The position numbers and the translations under genes are program-made. Shown one piece after another: positions 51,882 to 61,776 of a stretch of DNA of 64,000 nt. Numbering within the stretch: the first letter of the stretch is position 1; the number at the start of each line of letters is the position of its first letter. The stretch comes from an uncultured Verrucomicrobiales bacterium (GTDB taxonomy: Bacteria > Verrucomicrobiota > Verrucomicrobiia > Verrucomicrobiales > Akkermansiaceae). The stretch spans positions 1 to 64,000 of the forward strand of contig CALGZA010000031.1 in NCBI GenBank assembly GCA_937934595.1. Reading direction: 5' to 3'. The notes under the pieces were generated by a model that searched no databases, was not told the origin of the DNA, and was given only the letters and a program-made list of their open reading frames with translations.

Positions 51882-53020
51882 TGCTGTGGTAATGGGTTTG
51901 GCTCTTGTTTTATGATGAGGACGCCTTTGGCATTTTTTCCGGCGAGTAGGTCCTGGAAGGCGAGGGGTAGTTTGTCTAGTGTGTAGGTGGTAGTGACTAG
52001 TTCGTCTATGAGGAGTTTTTTTTGATCGTATAGAGCTAGTATGCGAGGGAAGTCTACTTGTGGTTGGCAGCAACCGTAGAGGGGGTTTATGTAGATTTTA
52101 TCCCATTCGAAGAGCGTGGCATCGAAGGAGATGGTTTGTTCTATTCCGCTGCATTGGACGGCTGTTCCTCCGTTACGGATGAATGCAAGTGGGGCGTCTC
52201 CGAGAACTGGTATGGCTGTGCTTTCGAAGCAATAGTCTGCGCCGCGGTCAGCGCATATTTTTCTGACTGTGGCGGCACATTTTCTGAGGCTGGAGTCATC
52301 TGGGGCGGCGAGGAGTGTGTGTGTTGCGCCGAATTTTTTGGCGATGGGGAATTTGGTTTCGTCTATGTCGACAGCGATGACTGTATTGGCGCCGCTGATG
52401 GCGGCTGCTTGGATGGCGTTTAGGCCGACTCCACCGCAGCCGAGGACGACGACGCTGGTGCCGGGTTTGACTTTAGCTGCATTTACGACGGATCCGAATC
52501 CTGTCATGACTCCACAGCCGATGAGGCATGCTGATGAGAAGGGAATGTTGTTGTTGATTTTTACGACTGCTTGTTGTTTGACCAGTGTGTGTGTGGCCAT
52601 GGTGCCTAGGTGGAATGAGCGGGCGATGGGTGTGCCGTTGTGCAGGGTGCTTTGGAGTGTGGCGTGACCTGACATGCTGCCTGTGACTGGGGAGTTTTTT
52701 TCACAGATGGCGGTTCTTCCGCTGTTGCATTGGAAGCATTCGCCACATGGGATGGCCCAGTTTAGGAGGACGCGATCTCCGATTTTGACGTTAGTGACAT
52801 TGGGCCCTATTTGGCTGACGATTCCTGCTCCTTCGTGGCCTAGAATGTAGGGTTTGCCCCAGTTGAGGGAGTCGTAGTCTGTGTGACATATGCCTGCTGC
52901 GTGAATCTCTATGAGGACTTCGTCTGCTTGTGGTGGTGATATGGTGATGGGCTCGATGGAGAAGTGGCCTTTTCCGTCAGTGATGGCGGCTTTTGCATTG
53001 GTAATGACTGGTTGTGTCAT
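51878..53020 (-). CDS. Zinc-dependent alcohol dehydrogenase (class III-like)
   Basis: The 380-residue product has the catalytic zinc residues in GICHTDYDS and LGHEGAGIV, the structural zinc set CGECFQCNSGRTAIC and the NAD fold VVLGCGGVGLNAI. The insertion after the zinc loop (MSGHATLQSTLHNGT) and the overall layout resemble class III (formaldehyde/glutathione) dehydrogenases, but the exact substrate cannot be set. No formaldehyde-pathway partner is adjacent. Confidence 0.85.
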   Translation of the reverse strand: MTQPVITNAKAAITDGKGHFSIEPITISPPQADEVLIEIHAAGICHTDYDSLNWGKPYILGHEGAGIVSQIGPNVTNVKIGDRVLLNWAIPCGECFQCNSGRTAICEKNSPVTGSMSGHATLQSTLHNGTPIARSFHLGTMATHTLVKQQAVVKINNNIPFSSACLIGCGVMTGFGSVVNAAKVKPGTSVVVLGCGGVGLNAIQAAAISGANTVIAVDIDETKFPIAKKFGATHTLLAAPDDSSLRKCAATVRKICADRGADYCFESTAIPVLGDAPLAFIRNGGTAVQCSGIEQTISFDATLFEWDKIYINPLYGCCQPQVDFPRILALYDQKKLLIDELVTTTYTLDKLPLAFQDLLAGKNAKGVLIIKQEPNPLPQH

Positions 53021-53056
53021 TGTGATGTTTGGTGGTTGTGATTTGGTTATGGCAGG

Positions 53057-53626
53057 TTATTTTTTTGGATCTGATTTTGGATCTGATTTTGTTTCTTTTT
53101 TTGTTGGGTTGTCTGGGACGAATTTTAGTACGATGCCATTGATGCAGTATCTTTGGTTAGTGGGGGTGTTGAAGCCTTCGCCTTTGAATAGGTGTCCGAG
53201 GTGTGCATTGCATTTTGCGCAGAGTACTTCTGTGCGGACGGATCCGTGAGAGCGGTCTATTTTGGTGGTAACGTTTTCAGCTTTAGCAGGGTCGTAGAAT
53301 GCGGGCCATCCGCAACGAGCGTCGAATTTTTCTTTTGATGAGAAGAGTTTGGCGTTGCAACCTGCGCAGTGGTAGGCGCCGGCTCCTTGTTTTTTAAATT
53401 GCTTATAGGTATCACCATTTGGTCTTTCTGTTCCTGCTTTTCTGGCTACACGGAACTGTTCTGGGGTGAGGATTTTTTTCCATTCTTCCTCGGTTTTTAC
53501 GATTTTTTTAGTGGGTTCTTCAGGTGTCGCGTTTAATGTTTCCATGGGTTTGGTGTTTTCTTTTGCCTCGCATGAGGATATTGATGTAATGATGATGGAT
53601 AAAATGAGTTGAGTTAATAATTTCAT
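53057..53626 (-). CDS. msrB: Lipoprotein methionine-R-sulfoxide reductase B
   Basis: MsrB repairs oxidised methionine. The 189-residue product has a lipoprotein signal with Cys19 (SISSC), zinc cysteines CAGC and CAKC, GWPAFYD, and the catalytic Cys in NQRYCING. Most MsrB proteins are cytosolic, but this one should be anchored facing the periplasm. The C-terminus is a Lys/Asp tail with a small repeat (DPKSDPKK). The catalytic residue is Cys, not the selenocysteine seen in some MsrB. Confidence 0.92.
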   Translation of the reverse strand: MKLLTQLILSIIITSISSCEAKENTKPMETLNATPEEPTKKIVKTEEEWKKILTPEQFRVARKAGTERPNGDTYKQFKKQGAGAYHCAGCNAKLFSSKEKFDARCGWPAFYDPAKAENVTTKIDRSHGSVRTEVLCAKCNAHLGHLFKGEGFNTPTNQRYCINGIVLKFVPDNPTKKETKSDPKSDPKK

Positions 53627-53734
53627 AGTAGATGGTATGAGCTTTGTGGATTTATATTATTCCAATATTTATGAAGATGCAACTCAGCAAATGCTTGATG
53701 CTTATTCTTGTTCGTGTTACTATATAGTTTGATT

Positions 53735-55465
53735 ATGAATTATTTTAGTTTTGAAATACTTGGGGCAGGTGGAGCGGTTCCACCAATTTTTGTTTTACTG
53801 ACTCTTGTTTTGAGTTCGGTAGTTTTGGTGTCTTTAGTGTGTTCGCAGTTGAAGCAGTCATTGTTGGTGGGGTATTTTGTTTGTGGTTTGGTTTTATCGA
53901 ATAGTGGGTTACTCGATTTGGCTGGCGTAGGGGATAATGCTCTTGTGGAGAATTTGTCGGAGATAGGTATTGTTTTGTTGTTGTTTACTTTGGGGATAGA
54001 ATTTTCTGTTAAGGAGTTGAAGGCATTACGTAGGCCTGCTTTGCTGGGTGGTGGGTTACAGGTTGGGCTTTGTATATGTATAGCGATGGGTTTAGGTCTG
54101 CTGTTGGATCTGGGCTGGCAGGCGTCGCTTTTGTTAGGTTTTATGTTTTGTTTGTCGTCTACAGCGGTTAGTCTTAAGACGTTTCAGGATTTAGGGTTAC
54201 CGGAGAGTCCACAGGCGAGGGTGACATTAGGGATGGCATTGTTTCAGGATTTGATGACGATATTGTTTATGGTGTTGTTACCGGCTATAGTGAGTGAATC
54301 TAGTGATTCTGCGAGTCATTTGCTTTATGCTTTATTGAAGGGCGTGGGTTTTACTGTGTTTTTAGTAGTGATAAGTCGATTTGGTTTACCACAGATGTTA
54401 GATGCGGTTGCTAAGTCCAAGAGTAGGGAGTTATTTACAGTGACGGTTATAGGTCTATGTGCAGCTGTTGCTTTGTTGAGTGGGGTTCTGGGATTGAGTC
54501 CTGCTTTGGGGGCGTTTGCGGCTGGGGTGGTAGTTAGTGAGTCTATTTACTCACATCGGGTGTTGTCTGATGTTTTGCCGTTTAAGGATTTGTTTTTGAC
54601 GATATTTTTTGTATCTGTTGGTTTGTTGATTGATTTGGATGTGGTGATGAATGAGTGGGTTTTGGTGTTGCTCATTTCGCTTGTTATGCTTTTGGTTAAG
54701 GGGGGTATTGTTTTTATGGCTGCTCGAGTGTCTGGATTGCAGACGAATAGGAGTTTGGTAGTGGCTGCAGCGCTGTGTAGCATGGGTGAGTTTTCGATAG
54801 TGGTGCTGAATAGGTCTATGGATTTGAAGGTGTTTGACCCTCGTTTAGAGCAGTTGATTTTAGCTAGTACTGCGTTAAGCATGGCATTGGTTCCTACTTT
54901 GATGAAGCGAGGAGTGAAGTTTTGTATGTCACGAAGTGATAGGAATGTTTTAGGGGGAAAGAAAGGTGGTGGGAAGAAGGAGACTAAGTGGGAGAATGAG
55001 ATAGGGATGATAGGGCAGATAGAGCATCTACATGATCATGTGATTATCTGTGGTTATGGGCCTGTGGGGCAGAATCTGCATAAGAATTTGGAGTCGTTGC
55101 ACATACCGGTTGTTGTGCTGGAGATGAATCCTGGGACGGTGAAGGAGCTTATAAAGGAGGGGCATTTTGCTTTGTTTGCGGATGCTAGGGATAGGGAGGG
55201 GCTCAGAGCGGCTAGGATAGAGCATGCACGTGGTTTAGCCGTGACGTTTCCTGATAAGCCTATTTCTTTATCTATTGTGCATACGGCGAGGGAGATGAAG
55301 GAGGAGTTGTTGTTGTATGTGAGGTGTAAGTTTAAAGCTGATTTGGCGGATTTTGAGGCGGCGCGTATTGATCACGTTCTGCTGGATGAGGAGCAGAGTG
55401 GTAGGGCGATGATTAAGCGTGTGATGTTGAGTTACTCTGAGGAATTTGATGAGAGCTGGATGTAG
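53735..55465 (+). CDS. Cation/proton antiporter of the CPA2 (Kef) type with TrkA-N domain
   Basis: I chose the ATG at 53735 (MNYFSFEILG) over the TTG at 53708. The 576-residue product has about twelve membrane helices in the exchanger domain (FTLGIEFSVKEL, GLSPALGAFAAGVVVSES) and a C-terminal NAD-binding regulatory domain (HVIICGYGPVGQNL, RDREGLRAARI). KefB/C-type proteins exchange potassium or sodium for protons and are gated through this domain. Whether it responds to glutathione cannot be told. No kefF/kefG-type gene is adjacent. Confidence 0.88.
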   Translation: MNYFSFEILGAGGAVPPIFVLLTLVLSSVVLVSLVCSQLKQSLLVGYFVCGLVLSNSGLLDLAGVGDNALVENLSEIGIVLLLFTLGIEFSVKELKALRRPALLGGGLQVGLCICIAMGLGLLLDLGWQASLLLGFMFCLSSTAVSLKTFQDLGLPESPQARVTLGMALFQDLMTILFMVLLPAIVSESSDSASHLLYALLKGVGFTVFLVVISRFGLPQMLDAVAKSKSRELFTVTVIGLCAAVALLSGVLGLSPALGAFAAGVVVSESIYSHRVLSDVLPFKDLFLTIFFVSVGLLIDLDVVMNEWVLVLLISLVMLLVKGGIVFMAARVSGLQTNRSLVVAAALCSMGEFSIVVLNRSMDLKVFDPRLEQLILASTALSMALVPTLMKRGVKFCMSRSDRNVLGGKKGGGKKETKWENEIGMIGQIEHLHDHVIICGYGPVGQNLHKNLESLHIPVVVLEMNPGTVKELIKEGHFALFADARDREGLRAARIEHARGLAVTFPDKPISLSIVHTAREMKEELLLYVRCKFKADLADFEAARIDHVLLDEEQSGRAMIKRVMLSYSEEFDESWM

Positions 55466-55502
55466 TTTATGAGAGGTTAGTGTGTAAGGTGGTTACTTCA
55501 TT

Positions 55503-57692
55503 TTAGCTGGCTTTGTTTGCTATCTCTATCCATGTGCCCTCTTTGTTGAGTGGTAAGGCAATGATGTTGTTTTCATAGTTACGTTCTTGCCAGGTGTGAA
55601 GGGCGTTAATTTTGATGAGTATGAATTTTGCTTTGTTGGCTATATGTTCATTTTTCAAGTCTATTTGGAAGACGTGTTTCATTTGGAAATCTCCATTTTC
55701 CAGTTGTTCTTTTGCGTTATGGATGCCACACCATTCTGTGGAGAATCCTCCAGCTGCGATATCTTTGTTGATAGTGGGATTGGCGTCTGGGTTAGCGTTT
55801 CCGCCGGCTATGAGTGTGTCCCATTTTTCATCAATTGAGTATGCAAATTGGAAATGAAACGCATTATCGTCAGAGATGTTTTTTGATGATTTTTTGAGAT
55901 CTGTGATGTGGTGACTGCGTTTATTTTCTGTGATTCCTAGTTGAGCGAAATCATTATTCAAAAATAATTCCTGATGTTTTTTTTCTGATTTATTGTTGAT
56001 TCCAAAGTTTAATAGAATGAGTGCTTTTTCAGAGTTTCTGTTTATCCATGCTTTTTTGATGATTAAGTCTACTGCATCAGCGATGGGCTTTGGTTTGTTG
56101 TCAGGGGGTGTGGGTGAGTTATTTTTGATGGGTAATTTTTTATTGATAGGTGATTTAGTATATTCAGTTAGTGAGTAGGGCTCGGAGATACAATATAGGT
56201 TGTTATTTGTATTAGTGATGTTTAGTGTGATGTTTGATGTTTTTTTGTTAGATGATTGGTTTTCTATGAGTATGTTTTTCTGGATGTCTTCTGAAGATGT
56301 TATGATTTCGTTGAAGAGCTGTATTTGGTCATCTCCTGTGATGGTTATATGGTAGCTGGTATTGTTGTTGGCATCAGTCTGGGTTGATTCTTGTGGTGCA
56401 TTAATGTGAGAAAGAACTTCGTTTAGATTGGTTATATTTATTAAGATTTTAGGTGTTTTTTCATTTTCATTTATTGTTTTAAGCGAGAGTGTTGGTTTGG
56501 TTTTTTCTAGGTAAGTTGGTGGGGTTTCTTTTTCTTTTGGGTGAGTGATGGTTTTATGTATTGTTGGTGATGATTTGGTTTGTTTTGATTTTGTATTATT
56601 GTTTTGATTAAGTTTTCTAGTGTATTCGATATCTTTCATGATTTGGAGTTTTTCTATTTGTGATTTGTCAGCTCTTATTAGGAGATAAATGATTGATCCA
56701 AGTAGTAATGATGCGATTAAAACGATAGAGCTGACACTAGAAAATTGTCTGAAAGAATTAAGGGTTTTCTTTTTTCTGCGGTTTTTTCTGGTGTTTACAA
56801 TGGGGGTGGTTTTTAATGGAGGGTGTGGGTTGTTTATAGTTAGGTGGTTATTGGCTGCAGGTAGTTCGATATTAATGCCAGGGTGGTGGTGTGTGGGTAG
56901 CTGGTTTGGAGTCTTATTGTTTTCAAATGTAAGCAGTGTGTTTAGAAAAGATGGCATTGAACATGCACGTTGCGTTAAGTCTGGTTTTAAGTTGTTGGCT
57001 ATGAAATCGATTATTTCATAGAAGTAGTGTGAGGGGTGGAGGTTGTGTGTTAATGGTTCCTCTGGCAGGTTTCCTGTGGTTGCTTCCCATAGTATTGCTG
57101 CAAGTGAGTAGATGTCAGATTTTTCATTTTTCTGATTGTTTGTTTTTATAAGAGGGTCTTGATACTTAGAGTTTACTGTTATTGAGTAATCATTTAGATC
57201 GTCATCATTAAGTATGGCTTCTATACTGATATCAGAGAGGTGGGCTGTTCCTTCAGAGTCTATGAGGATAGTTTCTGGGGTGATGATGTGTTTGAAGAAA
57301 AAGGCATTATGACTTTCTATTAATGATTCTGCGATTGAGCAGATTACTCTGAGAATGTTGTGGTGACTGATTAAGTTTTCATTAATACATTGTAGAAGTG
57401 TTTTGCTGTGTATTTCTTCTGTAACGACGTATACAATGTTATTATGTGTGATGTCACAATCAAGGACTCTGACTATTCCTTTTGCATTCAGAGCGGCATG
57501 ATCACGAGCATAGATGATGAATCTGTCTAGGAATTTTTTATTTTGAGAGATGGCGGGAGATAATACTTTGATTAATACATTTTTAGAAAGGAAATTTTGA
57601 GTGGCTCTGTATGTTTTACTAAACTGGTCTTCATGTTTTAATGCTGTAAAGGTGTAGTTATTTATTTGATGGTTTAATGATTCGATAGTCAT
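55503..57692 (-). CDS. Transmembrane pseudokinase (protein-kinase fold without catalytic residues)
   Basis: Residues 10-260 have the protein-kinase fold. Lys42 of beta-3 (VLIKVL) and the DIYSLAAILWEATTG helix are kept. The catalytic loop HRDxKPxN reads KHIITPET: Asp is Ile136 and the metal Asn is Thr141. DFG reads DIS (154-156), and the alphaC Glu position is Tyr61. It should not transfer phosphate. A Lys-rich stretch and one membrane helix (about 310-335) follow, then an extracytoplasmic region of some 390 residues, Asn/Thr/Lys-rich, unassigned. It starts 25 bases after a gene for a large secreted protein, its probable partner. Confidence 0.8.
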   Translation of the reverse strand: MTIESLNHQINNYTFTALKHEDQFSKTYRATQNFLSKNVLIKVLSPAISQNKKFLDRFIIYARDHAALNAKGIVRVLDCDITHNNIVYVVTEEIHSKTLLQCINENLISHHNILRVICSIAESLIESHNAFFFKHIITPETILIDSEGTAHLSDISIEAILNDDDLNDYSITVNSKYQDPLIKTNNQKNEKSDIYSLAAILWEATTGNLPEEPLTHNLHPSHYFYEIIDFIANNLKPDLTQRACSMPSFLNTLLTFENNKTPNQLPTHHHPGINIELPAANNHLTINNPHPPLKTTPIVNTRKNRRKKKTLNSFRQFSSVSSIVLIASLLLGSIIYLLIRADKSQIEKLQIMKDIEYTRKLNQNNNTKSKQTKSSPTIHKTITHPKEKETPPTYLEKTKPTLSLKTINENEKTPKILINITNLNEVLSHINAPQESTQTDANNNTSYHITITGDDQIQLFNEIITSSEDIQKNILIENQSSNKKTSNITLNITNTNNNLYCISEPYSLTEYTKSPINKKLPIKNNSPTPPDNKPKPIADAVDLIIKKAWINRNSEKALILLNFGINNKSEKKHQELFLNNDFAQLGITENKRSHHITDLKKSSKNISDDNAFHFQFAYSIDEKWDTLIAGGNANPDANPTINKDIAAGGFSTEWCGIHNAKEQLENGDFQMKHVFQIDLKNEHIANKAKFILIKINALHTWQERNYENNIIALPLNKEGTWIEIANKAS

Positions 57693-57701
57693 AATTTTGT
57701 A

Positions 57702-57727
57702 GGGTTACTGGTTAGGGTTACTGGTTA
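57702..57727. repeat. Exact 13-bp tandem duplication at a gene end
   Basis: GGGTTACTGGTTA occurs twice in a row across the stop codon of the 853-residue protein gene. It adds a few bases to the short spacer before the pseudokinase gene. Confidence 0.8.
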
Positions 57728-60279
57728 GGGAGCGTGAGTTTTCCTTTTATGATATCGAATAAGGCTAAGAATGGGGTTGTTTTTTTAGGTTTAGCTTTCA
57801 GTGATTGGTAAATTAATTTGGTAGAGTTTTTTTTGTTATCAGGAGTGATGTTTATTCCGATCATGTATAGTTCATCTTTATTTCCTAGGTAAGCAGTGTA
57901 GTTTTCATTAAGTCTCGGGACGGGAGAATTTCTGTGTATTATTTTGTTTTTTGCTAAGAATGATTTTAGTAGGGCTGTTATTTCTGTGTTGTTTTTGTTG
58001 AACACAATGGTGCCTCCTTTGAGTGTGATGTAATCTAGAATAGCTGCTGATGCGTTATCAAATTCTCCTTGGGTGGTGGATTCCGAAATGTATAGGAATG
58101 GGATGCGGTGAATTTCTTTAATGCTTGGGTCTGTTGCTTTAACAATTACCGAATGAAAGTCATCATTTGGTTTTATGGTTGAGCATTTAATGAAAAGGTT
58201 TTCTAGAGGGAATTCAGTTGATGGATCCCAATACATGTAAGTGTGGGGTAGAGGTTTGTTTTTGATGAAGCACACTAGTGCAGACCTCCAGCATAGGCCA
58301 TGGTATAGGCTGAATAAGCTGTTTTCGTAATCGATGGGTGCAGCGAACATTCCATCTTTTCTTACTGCTTTAGATTCTACTTCTTTCATTAGTCTTACGA
58401 TTTGGGGGAATCGTTTGTATTCTATATCAGCATCTAGATTTTTATTGATGTGGCTTGCTACATGATTACCTATCTCGTGCCAGAGATTTTGTGCTGCTGG
58501 TGCTAGGTTTAGGATTATTGTTATGTAGTGTAAGTCTGTTGATTCTCTGCTGGTAAAGGTTTCTACATCGTTCAATATGTTAGAGCGCAGTGACTGGATT
58601 AAGGGAGTTATGTTTTTATTAAATATGACGCGGTGTTTTTTTACGTAGTGGTCACCTAGTATTTCTGAGCAGTAAGCTAATGATGCTGTGTTTTTTATGG
58701 CGTTGAACCAGCATGGCTCTGGAGATATTTTTTCATAAATGGTTTGGTCGAATCTTGTTAAGACGTTTGATTTCCTGCATTCGTCATGTTTGACAATGCT
58801 GATGAGAGGATTATTTTTTAGATCAGGTTGTTTCCACACTTGCTCTAGTGACCGGAAGCATTCTCTGAGTATGCTTTTCGTGTTTATGGAGTGGGCGATG
58901 GGTTTATTGTTGTATGTAGGTCCTGAGATAGTAACTGGGAGTAAGTTGTTGAGATTAGCTTCTCTGAGAGCGAATAGGGCTATAGCGGTAGAGTTTAGGT
59001 CGGTGGTGTAATACTGGTAAACATCATATGGCAGCCCTGGGATCCATGCTTTGGTTATTCTTTGATGGTTTATATCGTTTTTGTTGCATGGGAATATTGA
59101 AAAATTAATACGAGAATTGGCGATGAATCGCATGGAGATGCCCCACTGTCTGTTTAGATCAAAAAATTCGTCATACTCTTTCATTTTCTGTTCTAATTTT
59201 TTATTGAGTTTAGCAAGTTTTCTTTTTGCTTTGGGGTTGTTCATCATTTTGGCATTGGCGATTTGTTCTTCGATGGGGGTGATGTGTTTTTCTAGATACC
59301 GATTACCTAGTTTGGTGATTATCTGTGCATAGATGGGATTGACACAGACTTCTCCCCAGAGGCCTTTTTTGTCACCTATGGGAACATTTCCTGAGATTAA
59401 TTTACCTACAAGCTGAGAAGTGATTTTACTAATGGAGTCGTCGTTTTGAGGCAGGTTAACGTAGAGGGCGGTTAGCCAGGCCAGGTCTTGTGTAGTGTCA
59501 GGAAGCCCGAAGGATTTTAATAAGTTAGTTAATACTTCTATTGAGTAGTTATGCTGTTTATCTGTTGCTGGTATTCCGGCTTTGAGCTGTGTGTAGAGAA
59601 TCTGAGCGTTATTAGCATACCAGCCGTTTGGTATTTCAATGCATCGAATACCTTCAAAAATGGGAACGTATGTAATCTCTTCATGTTTACCTTTAGGGGA
59701 GTAGATTTTTTTTTCCAATTTAACGGTTTTGTGGCCGAGCACTTTGGTGCTGATGAGTTTTTTCTTTTTCACTCTTTTTCTTTTCATTTTGGGAGGTTTG
59801 CCTGGAATGATTATTGAAGCGTATGGGTATTTGGAGCTTTTTACTGTTTTAGCCGGTGTTCCGGTTCCATAAATGGGTACGAATTCGTCTGTATAATATG
59901 TTTTCCATCTTGATTTTACTCTGGGTATTTTTACTTTGATTATTTCGATGTCATATTTTTTTACTATTTTTCTTTTTCCTACTTCAGCGAAGTCACCGAA
60001 GACGTCTAGGTCTATGGGTAGTTTGTTGTTATTGGCGGAGCTGATGTATCTTAGGGTGTCTAAATGAGCTGTTACGTATTCTAGTAAGGTTTTATCGTCA
60101 TAAAGTATGTCTTCGGTATTGTTGACTCCGTGGCTTTGGAATGTGTGAGAATTTACTTGTTCGTTAGCCCTTAAAATTCCGTCATTGATAGTAGGTGTTT
60201 TCTTTAATGGCTCATCTGCGGAGAGCGATAGAAACGTTGTTATTATAGTGATATGTATGAGTATGATTATTCTGTCCAT
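57718..60279 (-). CDS. Large secreted protein of unknown function
   Basis: The 853-residue product has a signal peptide (MDRIIILIHITIITTFLSLSA), a Lys-rich region with many basic runs (KMKRKRVKKKKL), a central helical part with alternating hydrophobic repeats (about 250-640), and a C-terminal stretch IPFLYISESTTQGEFDNASAA with LKGGTIVFN. This end recalls the DUF4159 fold of Planctomycetes and Verrucomicrobia, but I am not sure. It opens the operon with the pseudokinase and is divergent from the TAXI-type gene. Confidence 0.6.
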   Translation of the reverse strand: MDRIIILIHITIITTFLSLSADEPLKKTPTINDGILRANEQVNSHTFQSHGVNNTEDILYDDKTLLEYVTAHLDTLRYISSANNNKLPIDLDVFGDFAEVGKRKIVKKYDIEIIKVKIPRVKSRWKTYYTDEFVPIYGTGTPAKTVKSSKYPYASIIIPGKPPKMKRKRVKKKKLISTKVLGHKTVKLEKKIYSPKGKHEEITYVPIFEGIRCIEIPNGWYANNAQILYTQLKAGIPATDKQHNYSIEVLTNLLKSFGLPDTTQDLAWLTALYVNLPQNDDSISKITSQLVGKLISGNVPIGDKKGLWGEVCVNPIYAQIITKLGNRYLEKHITPIEEQIANAKMMNNPKAKRKLAKLNKKLEQKMKEYDEFFDLNRQWGISMRFIANSRINFSIFPCNKNDINHQRITKAWIPGLPYDVYQYYTTDLNSTAIALFALREANLNNLLPVTISGPTYNNKPIAHSINTKSILRECFRSLEQVWKQPDLKNNPLISIVKHDECRKSNVLTRFDQTIYEKISPEPCWFNAIKNTASLAYCSEILGDHYVKKHRVIFNKNITPLIQSLRSNILNDVETFTSRESTDLHYITIILNLAPAAQNLWHEIGNHVASHINKNLDADIEYKRFPQIVRLMKEVESKAVRKDGMFAAPIDYENSLFSLYHGLCWRSALVCFIKNKPLPHTYMYWDPSTEFPLENLFIKCSTIKPNDDFHSVIVKATDPSIKEIHRIPFLYISESTTQGEFDNASAAILDYITLKGGTIVFNKNNTEITALLKSFLAKNKIIHRNSPVPRLNENYTAYLGNKDELYMIGINITPDNKKNSTKLIYQSLKAKPKKTTPFLALFDIIKGKLTLPNQ

Positions 60280-60469
60280 ATATGTATCTATAGGTTTTTT
60301 AGTTAGTTAGGTTACACGATCTCTTTTTTTAGTCTGTGGGTGGTGTTCGGTTTGAGTGCGTATGAGTTGTTGCTTTTTAGGTGTGGTTGTATGGAGGTCT
60401 TGTATAGGGTATGATGAGAGAGGTTTGGGGTTGGATGATTTGTTTTTATGATCTAGAGTGGGGAAGCGT

Positions 60470-61759
60470 ATGAGAAGATATGGTCAGATTTATTGGAAGG
60501 TGGTTTTTGCTTTAGTTGCACTGGTGGGGATTTTTTTTTATTGGTATTTGGCAAATAGCTGGAAGTCTAAGATTTATAGTGTGGCGAGTGGGCAGCCTGG
60601 AGCTGGTTATCATTCAGTAGTTGAGGGTTTGATGGAGGTTTCTGCAGGTAAAGATATTGCGTTTATGTTAGAAGAGAAGCCTAGTCATGGTAGTGTTGAG
60701 AATGCTAGGCTTGTGGTGTCAGGATTAGCTGATTTTGGTTTGGTCCAGCTTTGTGGTGAGGTGGATGATGATTTACGATCGATTTCTCATGTGTATGATG
60801 ATGTTTTGCATATATTGAAGCGAGTTGATAATAGGGTGGAGCGAATTTCAGATTTTAAAGGTAAACGACTTGCTGTGGGTTTACCTGGTAGTGGAACGCG
60901 CGTTGTGGCGAAGCAGTTGTTAGATCATTATGGGCTGGGTGATGATGTGGTTATAGTGGATGCTAGCCCTGAGTCATCTGTTAAGAAGTTGATCAGTGGT
61001 GAGGTGGATGCAGTTATATTAGTAACTGCTGCACAGGCTCCTGTGGTGGTAGATGCTATTTTATCTGGAGTGGTAGATCATTTTTCGCTTGGAAGTGTGG
61101 GGGAGAGTGCGAATGAGGCGGAGGGTTTTTGTCAGAGGCATCAGGTGTTTAAGGCGACTACTGTTCCTAAGCATCTTTATGGGAGGAGAGAGGGTATGGG
61201 GTCTGCTTTACCAAGGGAGGCTGTGTCTGTGGTATCTGTGCCTTCAATTATTGTTTGCAGGAAGGATATGGATACTAAGGTTGTATATGAATTTACGCGT
61301 GGTTTGTATGCGAATAAGCATGTGTTGGCCAAGCATTCTGTATCGATGCAGCATTTGTCAGAGCCGGTGAATTTTGATTCATTTATTTATCCTTTGCATG
61401 ACGGGGCGAAGAAGTATTATCAGCGACGGGCACCAGGATTTTTGGTGGTTTATGCTGAGGTGATTGCTTTAATGCTTTCTGGTAGTATTGCGCTGATAGG
61501 TTTAATGTCAGCTGTGAGGCAGTGGTCAGCTGTAAGACATAAGAACCGTATTGATGAGTATTATAAGAAGTTAATTGTTAGTTTGAGGAGGCTGCGTGCT
61601 GGAGAGGTTGACGGGTTAGAGGAGGAGAAGATGTTAGTAGATTTACGAGCGCAGGCTTATGAGGAGCTTGTGAGTGAGAAGCTTTATGCGAATGAGTCAT
61701 TCCGTATTTTTCAGGATCTGTTAGAACAGTGTTTGCGGGAGGCGAGAAGGGTGAGGTGA
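60470..61759 (+). CDS. TAXI-family solute-binding-like protein with two membrane anchors
   Basis: I chose the ATG at 60470 over an upstream GTG at 60458. The 429-residue product has an N-terminal helix (about 8-27), a TAXI-type periplasmic binding domain (IYSVASGQPGAGYHSVVEG, ISDFKGKRLAVGLPGSGTR, SGEVDAVILVTAAQAP), a second helix (about 325-348) and a charged helical tail. TAXI proteins usually serve TRAP transporters, yet no TRAP permease is adjacent, and the second helix puts the tail in the cytoplasm. A sensing role is possible. Confidence 0.75.
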   Translation: MRRYGQIYWKVVFALVALVGIFFYWYLANSWKSKIYSVASGQPGAGYHSVVEGLMEVSAGKDIAFMLEEKPSHGSVENARLVVSGLADFGLVQLCGEVDDDLRSISHVYDDVLHILKRVDNRVERISDFKGKRLAVGLPGSGTRVVAKQLLDHYGLGDDVVIVDASPESSVKKLISGEVDAVILVTAAQAPVVVDAILSGVVDHFSLGSVGESANEAEGFCQRHQVFKATTVPKHLYGRREGMGSALPREAVSVVSVPSIIVCRKDMDTKVVYEFTRGLYANKHVLAKHSVSMQHLSEPVNFDSFIYPLHDGAKKYYQRRAPGFLVVYAEVIALMLSGSIALIGLMSAVRQWSAVRHKNRIDEYYKKLIVSLRRLRAGEVDGLEEEKMLVDLRAQAYEELVSEKLYANESFRIFQDLLEQCLREARRVR

Positions 61760-61776
61760 TGTTTTTAGTGGGTTTA

